Shown one piece after another: positions 8,121 through 17,820 of a DNA stretch of 64,000 nucleotides. Source of the stretch: Bifidobacterium felsineum (GTDB lineage Bacteria; Actinomycetota; Actinomycetes; Actinomycetales; Bifidobacteriaceae); contig NZ_PEBJ01000001.1 in NCBI RefSeq assembly GCF_002802915.1, positions 744,001 through 808,000 of the forward strand. Reading direction: 5' to 3'. Numbering within the stretch: the first letter of the stretch is position 1; each line of letters opens with the position of its first letter. Both the position numbers and the translations under genes were made by a program. The notes below the pieces were generated by a model. The model did not search any database. It was not told where the DNA came from and saw nothing but the letters and a program-made list of their open reading frames with translations.

Positions 8121-9179
8121 TTATTGCAATCCGAGTTCGGCTTCTTTCTGACGCACCAACGGGATGACCTGCTCGCTGAACCGCTGCATTTCCTCAAGCT
8201 GTGGTGAGAACTGAAGCAGCAGCAGGTTCACGCCGGCACGCTCGTATGCAATGATGCGATCGGCAACATATTCGGGCGTGCCGACGAATCCCGGCCTGAG
8301 TCCTCTATTGGACACTGAATAGTCGCGCAAATCGATGTCGACGTTCAAATGAGAGTTACTGACGAACTGCTGGAAGTTATCGTAGGCCTTCGATCCGGGT
8401 TTCACGGAGGTGATACGGTCAAGCTCCTGCTGCGCCTCCTCCTCGGTGTCGCGCACGATGATGTAGCCGGCCATGCCGAATCCTTCGAAATCACCACGGC
8501 CCTTGTCGCGGCGGCGCTGGTTGAGATCGGCGATCTTATCGCGTAATTCCTCCACAGTGCCGCCGTGGGTCACATACACATCGGCGAACTGGGCGATGGT
8601 ATTGCGGCCGATCTCGCTCTCACCGCCGGAATACAACGGGATACGTGGTTCCGGCTTGGGCTCGGCCCACGTGTTCTCGTAGTCGTAGTAGTCGCCGTGG
8701 AACGTGAAGGGGGAGGGGCCCGACCATAGCCCCTTGAGTACCTTCACGAACTCCAGCGTGCGCGCATACCGGTCATCATGCTCCGGGAACGTGCCGCCGT
8801 ATTGACGCGCTTCCTCCTGCCACCAACCGGAGACGATGTTGATGGCGAATCGTCCATGGCTGATATTGGCCAAGGTCACCGCTTCCTTGGCCACAATCGT
8901 CGGCAGTTTGTACACCGGGCGCAACGCGGCGAGAATGGTCAGGCGTTCGGTGGTCGCCGCAAGCCCGGCGGATACGGTCCAGGCGTCAAGACTTGGTTCG
9001 CTGTCGCCTTTGATGTCGTTGAGGTTGAGTTCCGGAACCAGGGTCAGGTCGAAGCCGTGCTGTTCCGCATACTGTGCGATGGTTTTGAGATGCTCGAAAT
9101 CCGCGGGTGTGTGCTCGTCCTCGACGTTGCGCAGCCATCCCCCGAAGACCGGCGTCCAATATCCGAATGAAATAGTCAT
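8121..9179 (-). CDS. LLM-class flavin-dependent monooxygenase, SsuD/SfnG-like
   Basis: A 352-residue member of the bacterial luciferase-like (LLM) fold. Residues near the N-terminus read FGYWTPVFGGWLRN, with later FAINIVSGWWQEEARQYGG and LEFVKVLKGLWSG, which match the alkanesulfonate/dimethylsulfone monooxygenase branch. These enzymes use FMNH2 and O2 supplied by a reductase to cleave C-S bonds. An in-frame upstream start exists at 9239, but ATG 9179 is chosen because GAGGGG precedes it and it starts with MTISFGYW. It is divergent from a second LLM gene at 9581. O2-dependent chemistry is odd for an anaerobe, so the real reaction is uncertain. Confidence 0.85.
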   Translation of the reverse strand: MTISFGYWTPVFGGWLRNVEDEHTPADFEHLKTIAQYAEQHGFDLTLVPELNLNDIKGDSEPSLDAWTVSAGLAATTERLTILAALRPVYKLPTIVAKEAVTLANISHGRFAINIVSGWWQEEARQYGGTFPEHDDRYARTLEFVKVLKGLWSGPSPFTFHGDYYDYENTWAEPKPEPRIPLYSGGESEIGRNTIAQFADVYVTHGGTVEELRDKIADLNQRRRDKGRGDFEGFGMAGYIIVRDTEEEAQQELDRITSVKPGSKAYDNFQQFVSNSHLNVDIDLRDYSVSNRGLRPGFVGTPEYVADRIIAYERAGVNLLLLQFSPQLEEMQRFSEQVIPLVRQKEAELGLQ

Positions 9180-9329
9180 GCCCCTCTGTCTATCCGATGA
9201 CTTCCCGGTTTGGCAAGAGCGAATGCGGAGTGTTCCCATGCGTAAAATCTATGGGCTGTTATCAAGGTGTTCGCATGACTCGCATAACAGGAGCCGTTGC
9301 GCGTCGATGCTGGCGTGATAGGCGAAAAT

Positions 9330-9345
9330 TGGCGAAATTTCGCCA
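9330..9345. promoter_or_regulatory. 16-bp palindrome in the divergent LLM intergenic region (putative operator)
   Basis: TGGCGAAATTTCGCCA is a perfect 16-bp palindrome, preceded at 9321-9328 by a further half-site GGCGAAAA. It lies in the 401-base gap (9180-9580) between two divergent flavin-monooxygenase genes and could serve both. The rest of the gap shows no gene that I can support. Confidence 0.5.
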
Positions 9346-9580
9346 TTTTTGTGACCTACATCTCATTTGTTTCATCAATGGCAGACCTGATTGCGGCAGC
9401 ACCTGAGATTGATAGCTGTATATCCATTTTTGTTATATGACCCAGTCACGATTCCGGCACTGTTCCGATGGAAAACCCTGCATAATGGAGCGCAATCCTT
9501 GTTCCCGAAGGGGATGGGAAACGAGGAGACGGTGAGTGAAGCTTGCCGACATGCGATACGTGGCACGGAAGGGGATCATC

Positions 9581-11080
9581 ATGAGCGCCACTGCATCACA
9601 CGGAACACATGCGTCCAATGTCACCATATCCGTCGCCGGTGGTGGCGTCGGTACAGTACCGGCAGGCCCTCTGCTGAACGCTGGCGGGCAACGTGAAATA
9701 CGGTTCAACGCCTTCGACATGAACTGCATCGGTCATCAAACGTCCGGCTTATGGCGGCACCCACAGGACCATTCACGCCAATACAAGGACCTGGGTCACT
9801 GGGTGAACAAGGCGAAACTGTTGGAATCCGGCTACTTCGATGCATTGTTCATCGCCGATGTACTGGGCGTATATGACATCTATGGCGGCAACGCGGACGC
9901 CGCCATACGCACTGCCAGCCAGGTTCCGCTGAACGATCCGATTCTGTTAACCAGCGCGATGGCCGCGGTCACCAAGCACCTGGGCTTCGGCATCACCGCA
10001 GGAACGGCATATGAGCACCCGTATCCATTCGCCCGCCGTATGTCCACCTTGGATCATTTGACGAAAGGCCGGGTTGGCTGGAATGTGGTGACCGGATATC
10101 TGCCAAGTGCCGCGCGTAACTTCGGTGATACCGATCAGCTGAAGCATGATGAACGGTACGATCGCGCCGACGAATACCTTGAAGTGCTGTACAAGCTGTG
10201 GGAAGGCTCCTGGCAGGACGACGCGGTCATCGAGGACCGCAAACACGATATATTCGCGGACCCCGCAAAAGTTCATCCCATCAATCATCACGGTAAGTAC
10301 TACCGGGTTCCGGGCATCCATGTGAGCGAGCCTTCGCCACAGCGCACCCCGGTGATTTTCCAAGCAGGCGCAAGCCCGCGAGGCACAAGGTTCGCAGCGG
10401 AAAATGCCGAGGCGATATTCGTGGCCAGCCCCACCGAATGGCAGCTGAAGGAGACGGTTGCACGCATCCGCAAGGCTTTGGAAGACGCGGGAAGAAGCCG
10501 ATACGATGCGCGCATTTACGCATTGCTTACCGTGATCACTGATGCCACTCACGACAAGGCCGAAGCGAAATACCAGGATTATCTGCACTATGCGTCGGCG
10601 GAAGGTGCGCTGGTGCTGAACTCCGGATGGGCTGGAGTGGACCTGTCGCAATACGACTTGGATGCTCCGCTAGGTGAGATTCAATCCAATGCGATCCAGT
10701 CCACTGCGGCATCCTTGGCAGCTGCCACCGGCGAGGATGGCAGTGCATGGACGATTCGCGATATTGCCGAACGTACGAAAATCGGTGGATTGGGGCCGGT
10801 GTATGTAGGCTCCGGTACGGAAGTGGCCGATTATCTGCAGCAACTGCAAGCCCATACGGATGTGGACGGGTTCAATCTGGCCTATGTAATCAATCCAGGA
10901 ACATGGGAAGACATTATCCGATATGTGGTGCCAATATTGCAGGAGCGTGGCGTATACCCGCGCTCCTATCGGGAAGGCACATTGCGCAATAAATTATTCG
11001 GACGAGGCGATCGTGTGCCCGATAACCATCGAGGTGCGCAATACCGCGTTGGCGGTCCGCTAGGCCCACAGCTGGTCTGA
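9581..11080 (+). CDS. LLM-class flavin-dependent oxidoreductase, NtaA/SnaA/SoxA-type
   Basis: A 499-residue LLM-fold protein. HQTSGLWRHP near residue 50, LFIADVLGVYD near 90 and GRVGWNVVTGY near 165 are typical of the nitrilotriacetate/desulfurisation monooxygenase branch. GTPEY-like family motifs are replaced by VYVGSGTEVADYL near residue 405. ATG 9581 is chosen over an upstream GTG (9536) because GGAAGGGG lies about six bases before it. The next gene in the same direction is an ATP-grasp protein 102 bases downstream. Substrate unknown; sulfur or nitrogen scavenging is a family-based guess. Confidence 0.82.
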   Translation: MSATASHGTHASNVTISVAGGGVGTVPAGPLLNAGGQREIRFNAFDMNCIGHQTSGLWRHPQDHSRQYKDLGHWVNKAKLLESGYFDALFIADVLGVYDIYGGNADAAIRTASQVPLNDPILLTSAMAAVTKHLGFGITAGTAYEHPYPFARRMSTLDHLTKGRVGWNVVTGYLPSAARNFGDTDQLKHDERYDRADEYLEVLYKLWEGSWQDDAVIEDRKHDIFADPAKVHPINHHGKYYRVPGIHVSEPSPQRTPVIFQAGASPRGTRFAAENAEAIFVASPTEWQLKETVARIRKALEDAGRSRYDARIYALLTVITDATHDKAEAKYQDYLHYASAEGALVLNSGWAGVDLSQYDLDAPLGEIQSNAIQSTAASLAAATGEDGSAWTIRDIAERTKIGGLGPVYVGSGTEVADYLQQLQAHTDVDGFNLAYVINPGTWEDIIRYVVPILQERGVYPRSYREGTLRNKLFGRGDRVPDNHRGAQYRVGGPLGPQLV

Positions 11081-11182
11081 GGTGCAGAACATCACGATAT
11101 GATTCCCGCACATTGTCGACAACGCACGCAACGATTCGTTTCAGTGACCCACGACTTACGATAAGGACAACGATCAACCATT

Positions 11183-12298
11183 ATGAGTGATTCGACCGCA
11201 ACCGCACCCAAGGTATATATCGTCCATGAGAATCCTGAATGGATTCCACCGCTGGCCAAAGCCTTTGAAGACGAGCATGTGCCGTTTCAGGAATGGGATA
11301 TCTCCACCGGCTCGATTGACCTGTTCCAAGAGCCGCCGCAAGGCGTGTTCTGGTCCAGACTTTCCGCATCCTCGCCATCGCGAGACCACCCACACGCCAA
11401 GGAGTACGCAAGAGCGCTCTACGCTTGGCTGGAAAGTTATGGGCGCACAGTGGTGAATTCGTTGAACGTGCTGGAGTTGGAAGTCAGCAAAGTGGCTCAA
11501 TATGTGGCGTTGAAGCGTGCGGGGTTCGACGTGCCGCACACGGTAGCGGTGTTCGGCCGCAACGATCTGCTGGAACGGGCCCGGGCATTCGCCACGCCAT
11601 TCATTACCAAACACAATCAGGGCGGCAAGGGTCTTGGCGTGCGCAAATTCGAATCATTCGAGGAATTCGAGAGGTTCGTGGTCAGCGACGAATGGCGGGA
11701 TCCCATTGACGGCGTGACCTTGTTGCAGGAATATGTCGTCACCGCTCAGCCGTTCATCACACGTCTGGAATTCATCGGCGGCAAGCTGCATTATGCGGTG
11801 CGCGTCGATACTTCCGGTGGCAAGTTCACATTATGCCCGGCAGATGCTTGTGCGATCGACGATGACGACCATGTTCATGGAGCACAGACCGGCCAAACGC
11901 AGGGATTCGCGCCGGCTGCATGTGAGGCGCCGGCGGCTCCTGTGCCACAAGCGGTACGTCGCTTGCCTTCGGCCGCAACCACGCTGACCCTGCAGCGGCA
12001 GACGTTGGCCCCCGCGGCATGCGAACCCGAGGTTGCAAGCGGTGTGCCGGCCTTCACTCCTCGCATCGACATCACACGCAATACGCCATTGGTGCAACAG
12101 CTGGAAGCATTTCTTGCGGCCCAGCACATTGACATCGCAGGCATCGAATTTTTCGAAACCGCAGACGGACGTACCGTGGTCTACGACATCAACACCAATA
12201 CGAACTACAATTCCGCAGTCGAAGCCGTGGCCCCTTCCGCAGCGCATGCGGTGGCACGGTACCTGGGAGGATTATTGGCAAAAGAATCCGCAGGCTGA
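11183..12298 (+). CDS. ATP-grasp domain protein (RimK/glutathione-synthetase-like) with a low-complexity insertion
   Basis: A 371-residue protein. FITKHNQGGKGLGVRKF (about residues 138-154) is the ATP-grasp nucleotide loop, TLLQEYV (about 180-186) precedes the adenine pocket, and VVYDINTNTNYN near 334-345 carries the Mg2+-binding D-x-N residues. ATP-grasp enzymes join a carboxylate to an amine or thiol through an acyl phosphate. An Ala/Pro-rich stretch of roughly 70 residues (about 225-295) interrupts the catalytic domain and contains APAACE twice. The ribosome-binding site is weak (AAGGAC, about 14 bases upstream). The gene follows the LLM gene and may act with it; the product is unknown. 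Confidence 0.75.
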   Translation: MSDSTATAPKVYIVHENPEWIPPLAKAFEDEHVPFQEWDISTGSIDLFQEPPQGVFWSRLSASSPSRDHPHAKEYARALYAWLESYGRTVVNSLNVLELEVSKVAQYVALKRAGFDVPHTVAVFGRNDLLERARAFATPFITKHNQGGKGLGVRKFESFEEFERFVVSDEWRDPIDGVTLLQEYVVTAQPFITRLEFIGGKLHYAVRVDTSGGKFTLCPADACAIDDDDHVHGAQTGQTQGFAPAACEAPAAPVPQAVRRLPSAATTLTLQRQTLAPAACEPEVASGVPAFTPRIDITRNTPLVQQLEAFLAAQHIDIAGIEFFETADGRTVVYDINTNTNYNSAVEAVAPSAAHAVARYLGGLLAKESAG

Positions 12299-12325
12299 TA
12301 ATGCAAGTGATTGCTTGATTGGTAT

Positions 12326-12360
12326 AAGAAAACCCGCCATGGCGAAGACGGGTTTTCTTA
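12326..12360. terminator. Bidirectional terminator between the ATP-grasp gene and metK
   Basis: AAGAAAACCCG (12326-12336) pairs with CGGGTTTTCTT (12349-12359). The A-run on one side and T-run on the other serve both convergent genes. Confidence 0.85.
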
Positions 12361-12384
12361 ATCCTGTAAAAGGTCCGTGATTAC

Positions 12385-13608
12385 TCAGCGTTCCGCGGCA
12401 ATGGCGGCCTTGAGCTCTTCGACCTTATTGATCTGCTCCCATGGGAACTCGACATCGGTACGGCCGAAGTGGCCGTAGGCGGCGGTCTTCAAATAGATTG
12501 GACGCTTCAGATCGAGCTCGTCGATGATGGCAGCTGGACGCAGATCAAACACCTTGCGCACGGCCGCGGCGATCTGGCCGCGAGTCACGCCCTGCTCGGT
12601 ACCGAAGGTCTCCACGTTGATGGACACCGGGTCGGCCACGCCGATGGCGTAGGCAACCTGCACTTCAGCCTTGTGTGCCAAGCCTGCGGCGACGATGTTC
12701 TTCGCAACCCAGCGGGTGGCGTATGCAGCGGAACGATCCACCTTGGAGGGATCCTTGCCGGAGAACGCGCCGCCGCCATGGTGGGCGGCACCACCATAAG
12801 TGTCGACGATGATCTTGCGGCCGGTTAGGCCGGCGTCTGCGGCCGGGCCGCCGAGAATGAAGGAACCGGTAGGGTTGACCAGCTGGCGGTAGCCTTCGTA
12901 TGGCACCTTGTCGCCAAGTACTTCCTTCAGCACTGGGTCAATGACATGTTCCTTGAGCTGAGCCTCAAGCCATTCGTGGGTGGCTTCAGGATCATGCTGC
13001 GTGGAAATCAGCACGGTGTCAAGACGTACAGGCTTATCGTTCTCATCGTATTCCACAGTGACCTGGGTCTTGCCGTCCGGACGTAGATGCGGTACTTCAC
13101 CGGACTTGCGCACTTCGGTCAGGCGGAAAGCGAGGCGATGAGCCAGATAAATCGGCAGAGGCATCAGCACTGGGGTTTCATCGGTGGCGTAGCCGAACAT
13201 CACGCCCTGATCGCCGGCACCCTGAGCCTCATAGCGCTCCTCGCGGCTAGCAGCGGTTTCCTGGGCGGCGGTAAGACGGGAAACACCCTGATTGATCTCA
13301 GCGCTTTGACCGGTGATGGCGACGATCACGCCGCAGGAATCGGCATCAAGGCCGACTTCGGAGGAAGTGTAACCGATGTTACGTAGTGTTTCGCGGACTT
13401 TGGATTGAACGTCGCAGTAACCCTCGGAAGTGACTTCGCCGAACACCAGGAATACGCCGGTTGCGGCAGAGGTCTCCACGGCAACATGGCTCGTGGGGTC
13501 TTGGGCGAGAAGGTCGTCAAGAATGGCGTCGGAGATTTGATCGCAAACCTTGTCGGGGTGGCCTTCGGTCACGGATTCTGCGGAAATAAGCCGCTTCTCT
13601 TCAGTCAT
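12385..13608 (-). CDS. metK: S-adenosylmethionine synthetase
   Basis: Makes S-adenosylmethionine from methionine and ATP (EC 2.5.1.6). The protein of 407 residues begins [20 protein letters not shown], where the catalytic His lies in [18 protein letters not shown] (about residues 130-141) and [17 protein letters not shown] (about 282-298, the P-loop) are both intact. The start at 13608 is preceded by AAAGGGA; an in-frame codon further upstream (13659) is not needed. I did not recognise a SAM riboswitch in the roughly 90 bases between the rpoZ terminator and the start. Confidence 0.98.
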   Translation of the reverse strand: MTEEKRLISAESVTEGHPDKVCDQISDAILDDLLAQDPTSHVAVETSAATGVFLVFGEVTSEGYCDVQSKVRETLRNIGYTSSEVGLDADSCGVIVAITGQSAEINQGVSRLTAAQETAASREERYEAQGAGDQGVMFGYATDETPVLMPLPIYLAHRLAFRLTEVRKSGEVPHLRPDGKTQVTVEYDENDKPVRLDTVLISTQHDPEATHEWLEAQLKEHVIDPVLKEVLGDKVPYEGYRQLVNPTGSFILGGPAADAGLTGRKIIVDTYGGAAHHGGGAFSGKDPSKVDRSAAYATRWVAKNIVAAGLAHKAEVQVAYAIGVADPVSINVETFGTEQGVTRGQIAAAVRKVFDLRPAAIIDELDLKRPIYLKTAAYGHFGRTDVEFPWEQINKVEELKAAIAAER

Positions 13609-13701
13609 ATCATCCCTTTCACTAGGACTTATCGCCCCGCGCAAGCGAGCGAGGCACAATGATACGGTTTTTTAATTGTTGATACAGCAGGGCGGACATA
13701 A

Positions 13702-13740
13702 CAAAAGGGCTCGTGCCAACCAGCGCGGTGGCACGAGCCC
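13702..13740 (-). terminator. Rho-independent terminator of rpoZ
   Basis: GGGCTCGTGCCA (13707-13718) pairs perfectly with TGGCACGAGCCC (13729-13740). On the minus strand a TTTT run follows. It lies between rpoZ and metK, so metK has its own promoter in 13609-13700. Confidence 0.88.
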
Positions 13741-13861
13741 TGTGCATGTTTGCTCTTGTTCGATTTATAGCCTATCGATGGTGCTAAAGCAAGTGTGTCA
13801 GTAGAAAAACTGCGAGTGACTTACCTTACATCAATAGTTTCAATCGGGGAGCGAGGGTCTA

Positions 13862-14176
13862 TCAGTTGCCTTCGTTGACGTCGTCCTCGCCCAAGGTCTC
13901 CTCGAGCAGGCCTTCGTCGATCTCGCGGAATGCGATGGACAACGGCTTCTCGTTGTTCTGGTATTCCACCAGCGGGCCGACGTTCTGCAGCAGACCCTCG
14001 TTGAGTTGGGTGAAGTAGGAGTTGATCTGACGGGCACGCTTGGCGGCGAAAATGGCCAGCGCGTACTTGGAGTCGGCGTGCTTCATCAGGTCGTCAATCG
14101 GCGGATTTGCAAGACCGGTGGGGTGCGGGTCAGTGCCGAACGCCTCGTTACCCTTAACCTCGGTATCTTCTGCCAT
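13862..14176 (-). CDS. rpoZ: DNA-directed RNA polymerase omega subunit
   Basis: A small accessory subunit that aids assembly of the RNA polymerase beta' subunit. The 104-residue protein has [20 protein letters not shown] (about residues 24-43) and [12 protein letters not shown] (about 44-55), matching the omega core 'lL.kv.sKy.Lv..aakRArqin.y'. The C-terminal part is acidic. In many actinobacteria rpoZ is close to metK, as here, which supports the call. Confidence 0.92.
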   Translation of the reverse strand: MAEDTEVKGNEAFGTDPHPTGLANPPIDDLMKHADSKYALAIFAAKRARQINSYFTQLNEGLLQNVGPLVEYQNNEKPLSIAFREIDEGLLEETLGEDDVNEGN

Positions 14177-14390
14177 AAGTATGTGTCTCCAAACGTTGGA
14201 AAATCTATCTCAACCGAAGCAAGTGTAGCCTTGCGCCGGGACTTATGGTTGCTGCTGTAATCCGCCGTTACCTACCAGTTTTCACAGAAGAAACTGCCGT
14301 GGCAGGGTGTGAAAAAGGTTACGTTTTTGAAAATTCCAATATTCGACTCTTGACAAGAGCCGTGTCCCATGCAAGGGCTTGAATGGGACT

Positions 14391-16256
14391 ATGACTGAAA
14401 TGCGATCTGCAAAACTCATGTCCGGCCGCGTCTTCGCAGGCGCGCGCGCCCTGTATCGTGCCGCTGGCGTCAGCGGCGACGACATGGGCAAGAAGCCCAT
14501 CATCGCCATCGCGAACTCCTTCGACGAGTTCCTGCCTGGCCATGTCCACCTGAACAAGGTGGGCCGTCTCGTCTCCGAAGCCATCAAGGAAGCTGGCGGC
14601 ATTCCCCGCGAGTTCAACACGATGGCCGTGGATGACGGCATCGCCATGGGCCACACCGGTATGCTCTACTCCCTGCCTTCCCGCGATATCATCGCCGACA
14701 CCGTTGAATACCAGTGCAACGCCCACTGCGCCGACGCTCTGATTTGCATCCCGAACTGCGACAAGGTGGTTCCGGGCATGCTGATGGCCGCACTGCGACT
14801 CAACATCCCGACAGTGTTCGTCTCCGGCGGCCCGATGGAAGCCGGTACCACCGTGCTGGCCGACGGCACCGTCAAGAAGAACACTGACCTTATCTCCGTG
14901 ATGTACGCCTCCGCAGATGACAACGTCTCCGAAGAGGACCTCCTCAACTACGAGAAGACCGTCTGCCCGACCTGTGGTTCCTGCGCCGGCATGTTCACCG
15001 CCAACTCAATGAACTGCCTGACCGAGGCCATCGGCCTGGCACTGCCGGGCAACGGCACGATCCTGGCCTCCCACTCCTACCGTAAGGACCTGTTCAAGCG
15101 TGCCGCCGAACAGGTGGTCAAGATCGCCAACCAGTACTACCGCGATTCCGACGATTCCGTGCTGCCGCGCTCCATCGCCACCAAGGAAGCCTTCGAGAAC
15201 GCCATGACCATGGATGTGGCCATGGGTGGTTCCACCAATACCGTGTTGCACATCCTGGCCATGGCCCAGTCCGCAGACGTGGACTTCACGCTGGATGATA
15301 TTGAGCGCATTTCCCACACCGTGCCCTGCATCTGCAAGGCTTCGCCATCTGGCAAGTGGGAGATTTCCGACGTGCACCGCGCAGGCGGCATCACCGGCAT
15401 TCTGGGCGAACTCGACCGCGCCGGCAAGCTGCACCGCAATGTGCACTCCATCGACTACCCGACCCTTGAGGACAAGCTCAACGATTGGGATATCATGCGC
15501 CCGACCTGCACCGAGGAAGCCAAGCATATGTACAAGGCCGCTCCTGGTCACATCATCTCCCCGGAGCCGTGGACGCACACCACGCTGTTCGACACGCTCG
15601 ACACCGACCGTGAGCACGGCGCCATCCACGACATTAACCACCCGGAGATTCACGAGGGCGGCCTCGCCGTGCTGCGTGGCAACCTGGCTCCCGACGGCTG
15701 CGTGGTGAAGACCGCAGGCGTGCCGCAGGAGATCTGGAAGTTCCGTGGACCGGCTCTGGTGGTTGAATCCCAGGAGCAGGCCATCAAGGTGATTCTGGAC
15801 GACACCTTGAAGCCTGGCATGGCTCTGGTGATTCGTTACGAAGGCCCGAAGGGTGGCCCGGGCATGCAGGAAATGCTGTACCCGACCTCCTTCGTCAAGG
15901 GCAAGGGCATCGGCAAGCAGGTGGCCATGCTCACCGACGGCCGTTACTCCGGCGGTTCCTCCGGTTTGGCCATCGGTCATATCGCTCCTGAGGCTGCCAA
16001 CAAGGGCCCGATCGCACTCATCAAGAACGGCGACATCATCAACATCGATATCGAGAACCGTTCGGTGAACGTCGAACTGACCGACGAGCAGCTGGCCGAG
16101 CGCCGCGCCGAGCTCGAAGCCGGCGACGGCTACGTGGCTCACCGCGACCGCAAGGTCTCTCAGGCGCTGAAGGCCTACGCCGCCTTCGCCCGCTCCGCCG
16201 ACAAGGGTGCTACGCGAGATCCTGAGCTGATCAACAAGCTTTCCGGCCTCGCCTGA
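14391..16256 (+). CDS. ilvD: Dihydroxy-acid dehydratase
   Basis: Iron-sulfur enzyme of valine, leucine and isoleucine synthesis (EC 4.2.1.9). The 621-residue protein shows NCDKVVPGM (residues 122-130, cluster ligand C123) and [11 protein letters not shown] (192-202). It also shows [10 protein letters not shown] near 280 and a GRYSGGSSG motif near 520. A TTG four codons upstream is possible, but ATG 14391 starts with [15 protein letters not shown] in line with the family. The catabolic acetolactate synthase at 57597 is far away, so there is no ilv operon here. The 214-base region upstream shows no clear leader peptide. Confidence 0.97.
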   Translation: MTEMRSAKLMSGRVFAGARALYRAAGVSGDDMGKKPIIAIANSFDEFLPGHVHLNKVGRLVSEAIKEAGGIPREFNTMAVDDGIAMGHTGMLYSLPSRDIIADTVEYQCNAHCADALICIPNCDKVVPGMLMAALRLNIPTVFVSGGPMEAGTTVLADGTVKKNTDLISVMYASADDNVSEEDLLNYEKTVCPTCGSCAGMFTANSMNCLTEAIGLALPGNGTILASHSYRKDLFKRAAEQVVKIANQYYRDSDDSVLPRSIATKEAFENAMTMDVAMGGSTNTVLHILAMAQSADVDFTLDDIERISHTVPCICKASPSGKWEISDVHRAGGITGILGELDRAGKLHRNVHSIDYPTLEDKLNDWDIMRPTCTEEAKHMYKAAPGHIISPEPWTHTTLFDTLDTDREHGAIHDINHPEIHEGGLAVLRGNLAPDGCVVKTAGVPQEIWKFRGPALVVESQEQAIKVILDDTLKPGMALVIRYEGPKGGPGMQEMLYPTSFVKGKGIGKQVAMLTDGRYSGGSSGLAIGHIAPEAANKGPIALIKNGDIINIDIENRSVNVELTDEQLAERRAELEAGDGYVAHRDRKVSQALKAYAAFARSADKGATRDPELINKLSGLA

Positions 16257-16274
16257 TAGCTCATTCGGCGTAAT

Positions 16275-16321
16275 TAAGGGGTTCGGTGCTTCCGATTTGA
16301 TGGAGGCGCCGAACCCCTTAC
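16275..16321 (+). terminator. Hairpin terminator after ilvD
   Basis: TAAGGGGTTCGG (16275-16286) pairs with CCGAACCCCTTA (16309-16320). The T-run is weak, but its location just after the ilvD stop fits a terminator. It also marks the left edge of the AT-rich accessory stretch. Confidence 0.7.
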
Positions 16322-16381
16322 TATATGTCTGTGCTTTTGAACATTAGATATGATAAATAGATTTTTATAGGGACTAATTGT

Positions 16382-16900
16382 ATGAAAAAATATGCAAATA
16401 AAGAGGAGCTGAAAGCTGAAATAAAAAAGTCATTTGAAAAATATATTTCGGAATTTGATAATATACCAGAATCCTTAAAAGATAAGAGGGCCGATAGCGT
16501 TGATAGGACTCCTGCTGAGAACCTCGCTTATCAAGTTGGATGGACGACATTGGTCCTTAAGTGGGAAGAGGACGAAAGAAACGGACTTCCGGTACATACT
16601 CCATCAGATGATTTTAAATGGAATCAACTTGGTGAGTTATACCAATGGTTTAATGATGAGTACGCTCATCTATCACTCGATGTTTTAAAAGCTCAATTAG
16701 AAGAAAACGTTAATTCTTTATATGCATTGATTGGTTCGATGAGTGAAGAGGAATTATTTACTCCACACATGAGGAAATGGGCTGATGAAGCAACTAAAAC
16801 AGCAGTGTGGGAAGTCTATAAGTTCATACATGTGAATACTGTTGCACCATTTGGGACCTTTAGAACAAAAATCAGAAAATGGAAAAAGATAGTGCTATAG
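16382..16900 (+). CDS. ClbS/DfsB-family (DUF1706) four-helix protein
   Basis: A 172-residue protein recognised as a ClbS/DfsB relative. Helix 1 (MKKYANKEELKAEIKKSFEK) is followed by NLAYQVGWTTLVLKWEEDE (about residues 47-65). FKWNQLGELYQWFND (about 78-92) and a C-terminal WEVYKFIHVNTVAPFGTFRT follow. The family founder ClbS protects colibactin producers by hydrolysing the toxin's cyclopropane; most relatives are uncharacterised. The gene is strikingly AT-rich, rich in AAA, GAA and ATA-type codons, and lies between housekeeping genes ilvD and fmt. That implies horizontal acquisition, probably from a low-GC Firmicute (inference). Confidence 0.82.
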   Translation: MKKYANKEELKAEIKKSFEKYISEFDNIPESLKDKRADSVDRTPAENLAYQVGWTTLVLKWEEDERNGLPVHTPSDDFKWNQLGELYQWFNDEYAHLSLDVLKAQLEENVNSLYALIGSMSEEELFTPHMRKWADEATKTAVWEVYKFIHVNTVAPFGTFRTKIRKWKKIVL

Positions 16901-17059
16901 ATTTTGCATGACAAGCATCAATAATGATTGATGAATCTGATTGTTGCAAAACGGTACTTTGCATCCGTTGAGCACACCATTATTGCAGTACGGAATTAGA
17001 CAAATCGGTAGGTAAGGATGTTGATATGTCTAATGAAGTAGGAGCCTAAGCAATACCAA

Positions 17060-17338
17060 TCAAGAGATGATGACGGATGCGCGTTTGCCCATAGCCTGGG
17101 CAAGTGCGTCAAGGGTCCGGATGGACGGGCTGATTCGAGCTTTCTCGATTCGGTTAATAGTGCTGCGGGAAATATGCGAGAGCGATGCAAGCTGTTCTTG
17201 GGAGAGTCCTGCTTCTTCACGTGCCCGCATAAGCACTACGGCTGCATCAAGTCGACGGCTCTCCTCTTCGATTTCCTCGCGCGCGATAGGGTTGTCCTTG
17301 ACCTTTGCGAGATGTTGTTCGAAACTCATGGTAGGCAT
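17060..17338 (-). CDS. higA: HigA-type antitoxin, XRE-family helix-turn-helix
   Basis: A 92-residue DNA-binding protein. The HTH lies at about residues 44-70 (LSQEQLASLSHISRSTINRI) in an XRE/Cro fold, and the end reads LDALAQAMGKRASVIIS. It starts 2 bases after the toxin gene stop, so the two form one toxin-first operon as in HigBA systems. Expected role: neutralise the RelE-like toxin and repress the shared promoter. Confidence 0.88.
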   Translation of the reverse strand: MPTMSFEQHLAKVKDNPIAREEIEEESRRLDAAVVLMRAREEAGLSQEQLASLSHISRSTINRIEKARISPSIRTLDALAQAMGKRASVIIS

Positions 17339-17340
17339 AA

Positions 17341-17715
17341 TCAGTGCTCCTCCCGTTCATATTGATTTTTAATGCGGTGTGCTCGTTCGATTTCAATTCT
17401 GGGTGTTTTCTGCGTTTTCTTAGTAAAACCGTGCGTAATGATGTATTGGATTCCGTCGAAGTGGAAGTAACAGACGCGTTGAATATTATTCGATTGCTGT
17501 GATCGTATCTCCCATATATCGTTATCCAGTTTCTTGACCCATTGCATTCGCAATGCTGTGGGAATGCCGTAATACTCGATACGGTCGATGAGCGCATCAA
17601 GTTTATGTGCATCCTTTGCGGGTAAACTTTTGTACCAATCCTCGAAAGGACTGGATCCGTCGTTGTTGATATAAATCTCAAACGATACTTTTCTTTTACT
17701 TTCGCAGTGTAGCAT
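17341..17715 (-). CDS. higB: HigB-type RelE-superfamily mRNA interferase toxin
   Basis: A 124-residue protein of the HigB/Gp49-like family. The core reads VKKLDNDIWEIRS (about residues 60-72), RVCYFHFDG and the hallmark THGFTKKTQKTPRIEIERA (about 94-112). These toxins cleave mRNA on the ribosome. It precedes the antitoxin gene and a shared 36-bp element lies about 105 bases upstream (17821-17856). The pair is part of the accessory stretch 16322-18022. Confidence 0.88.
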   Translation of the reverse strand: MLHCESKRKVSFEIYINNDGSSPFEDWYKSLPAKDAHKLDALIDRIEYYGIPTALRMQWVKKLDNDIWEIRSQQSNNIQRVCYFHFDGIQYIITHGFTKKTQKTPRIEIERAHRIKNQYEREEH

Positions 17716-17820
17716 ATTTGCCTCTTAACTGCTGTCTTCGTTGATTTCTGACCTCGTTGTCGTTTTTCCTGTGACTAAAACCGTAAAGCGGCTGGGTAAT
17801 GCTTGTCTACTTGAATCGAC

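Noticed and set aside
13609-13700. SAM riboswitch upstream of metK
   Set aside because: The gap is about 90 bases and I could not match it to any SAM riboswitch class; a plain promoter region is the simpler reading.
16382-17715. Prophage remnant
   Set aside because: No integrase, structural or lysis genes are seen and no attachment-site repeats were found; an acquired island is all that can be supported.
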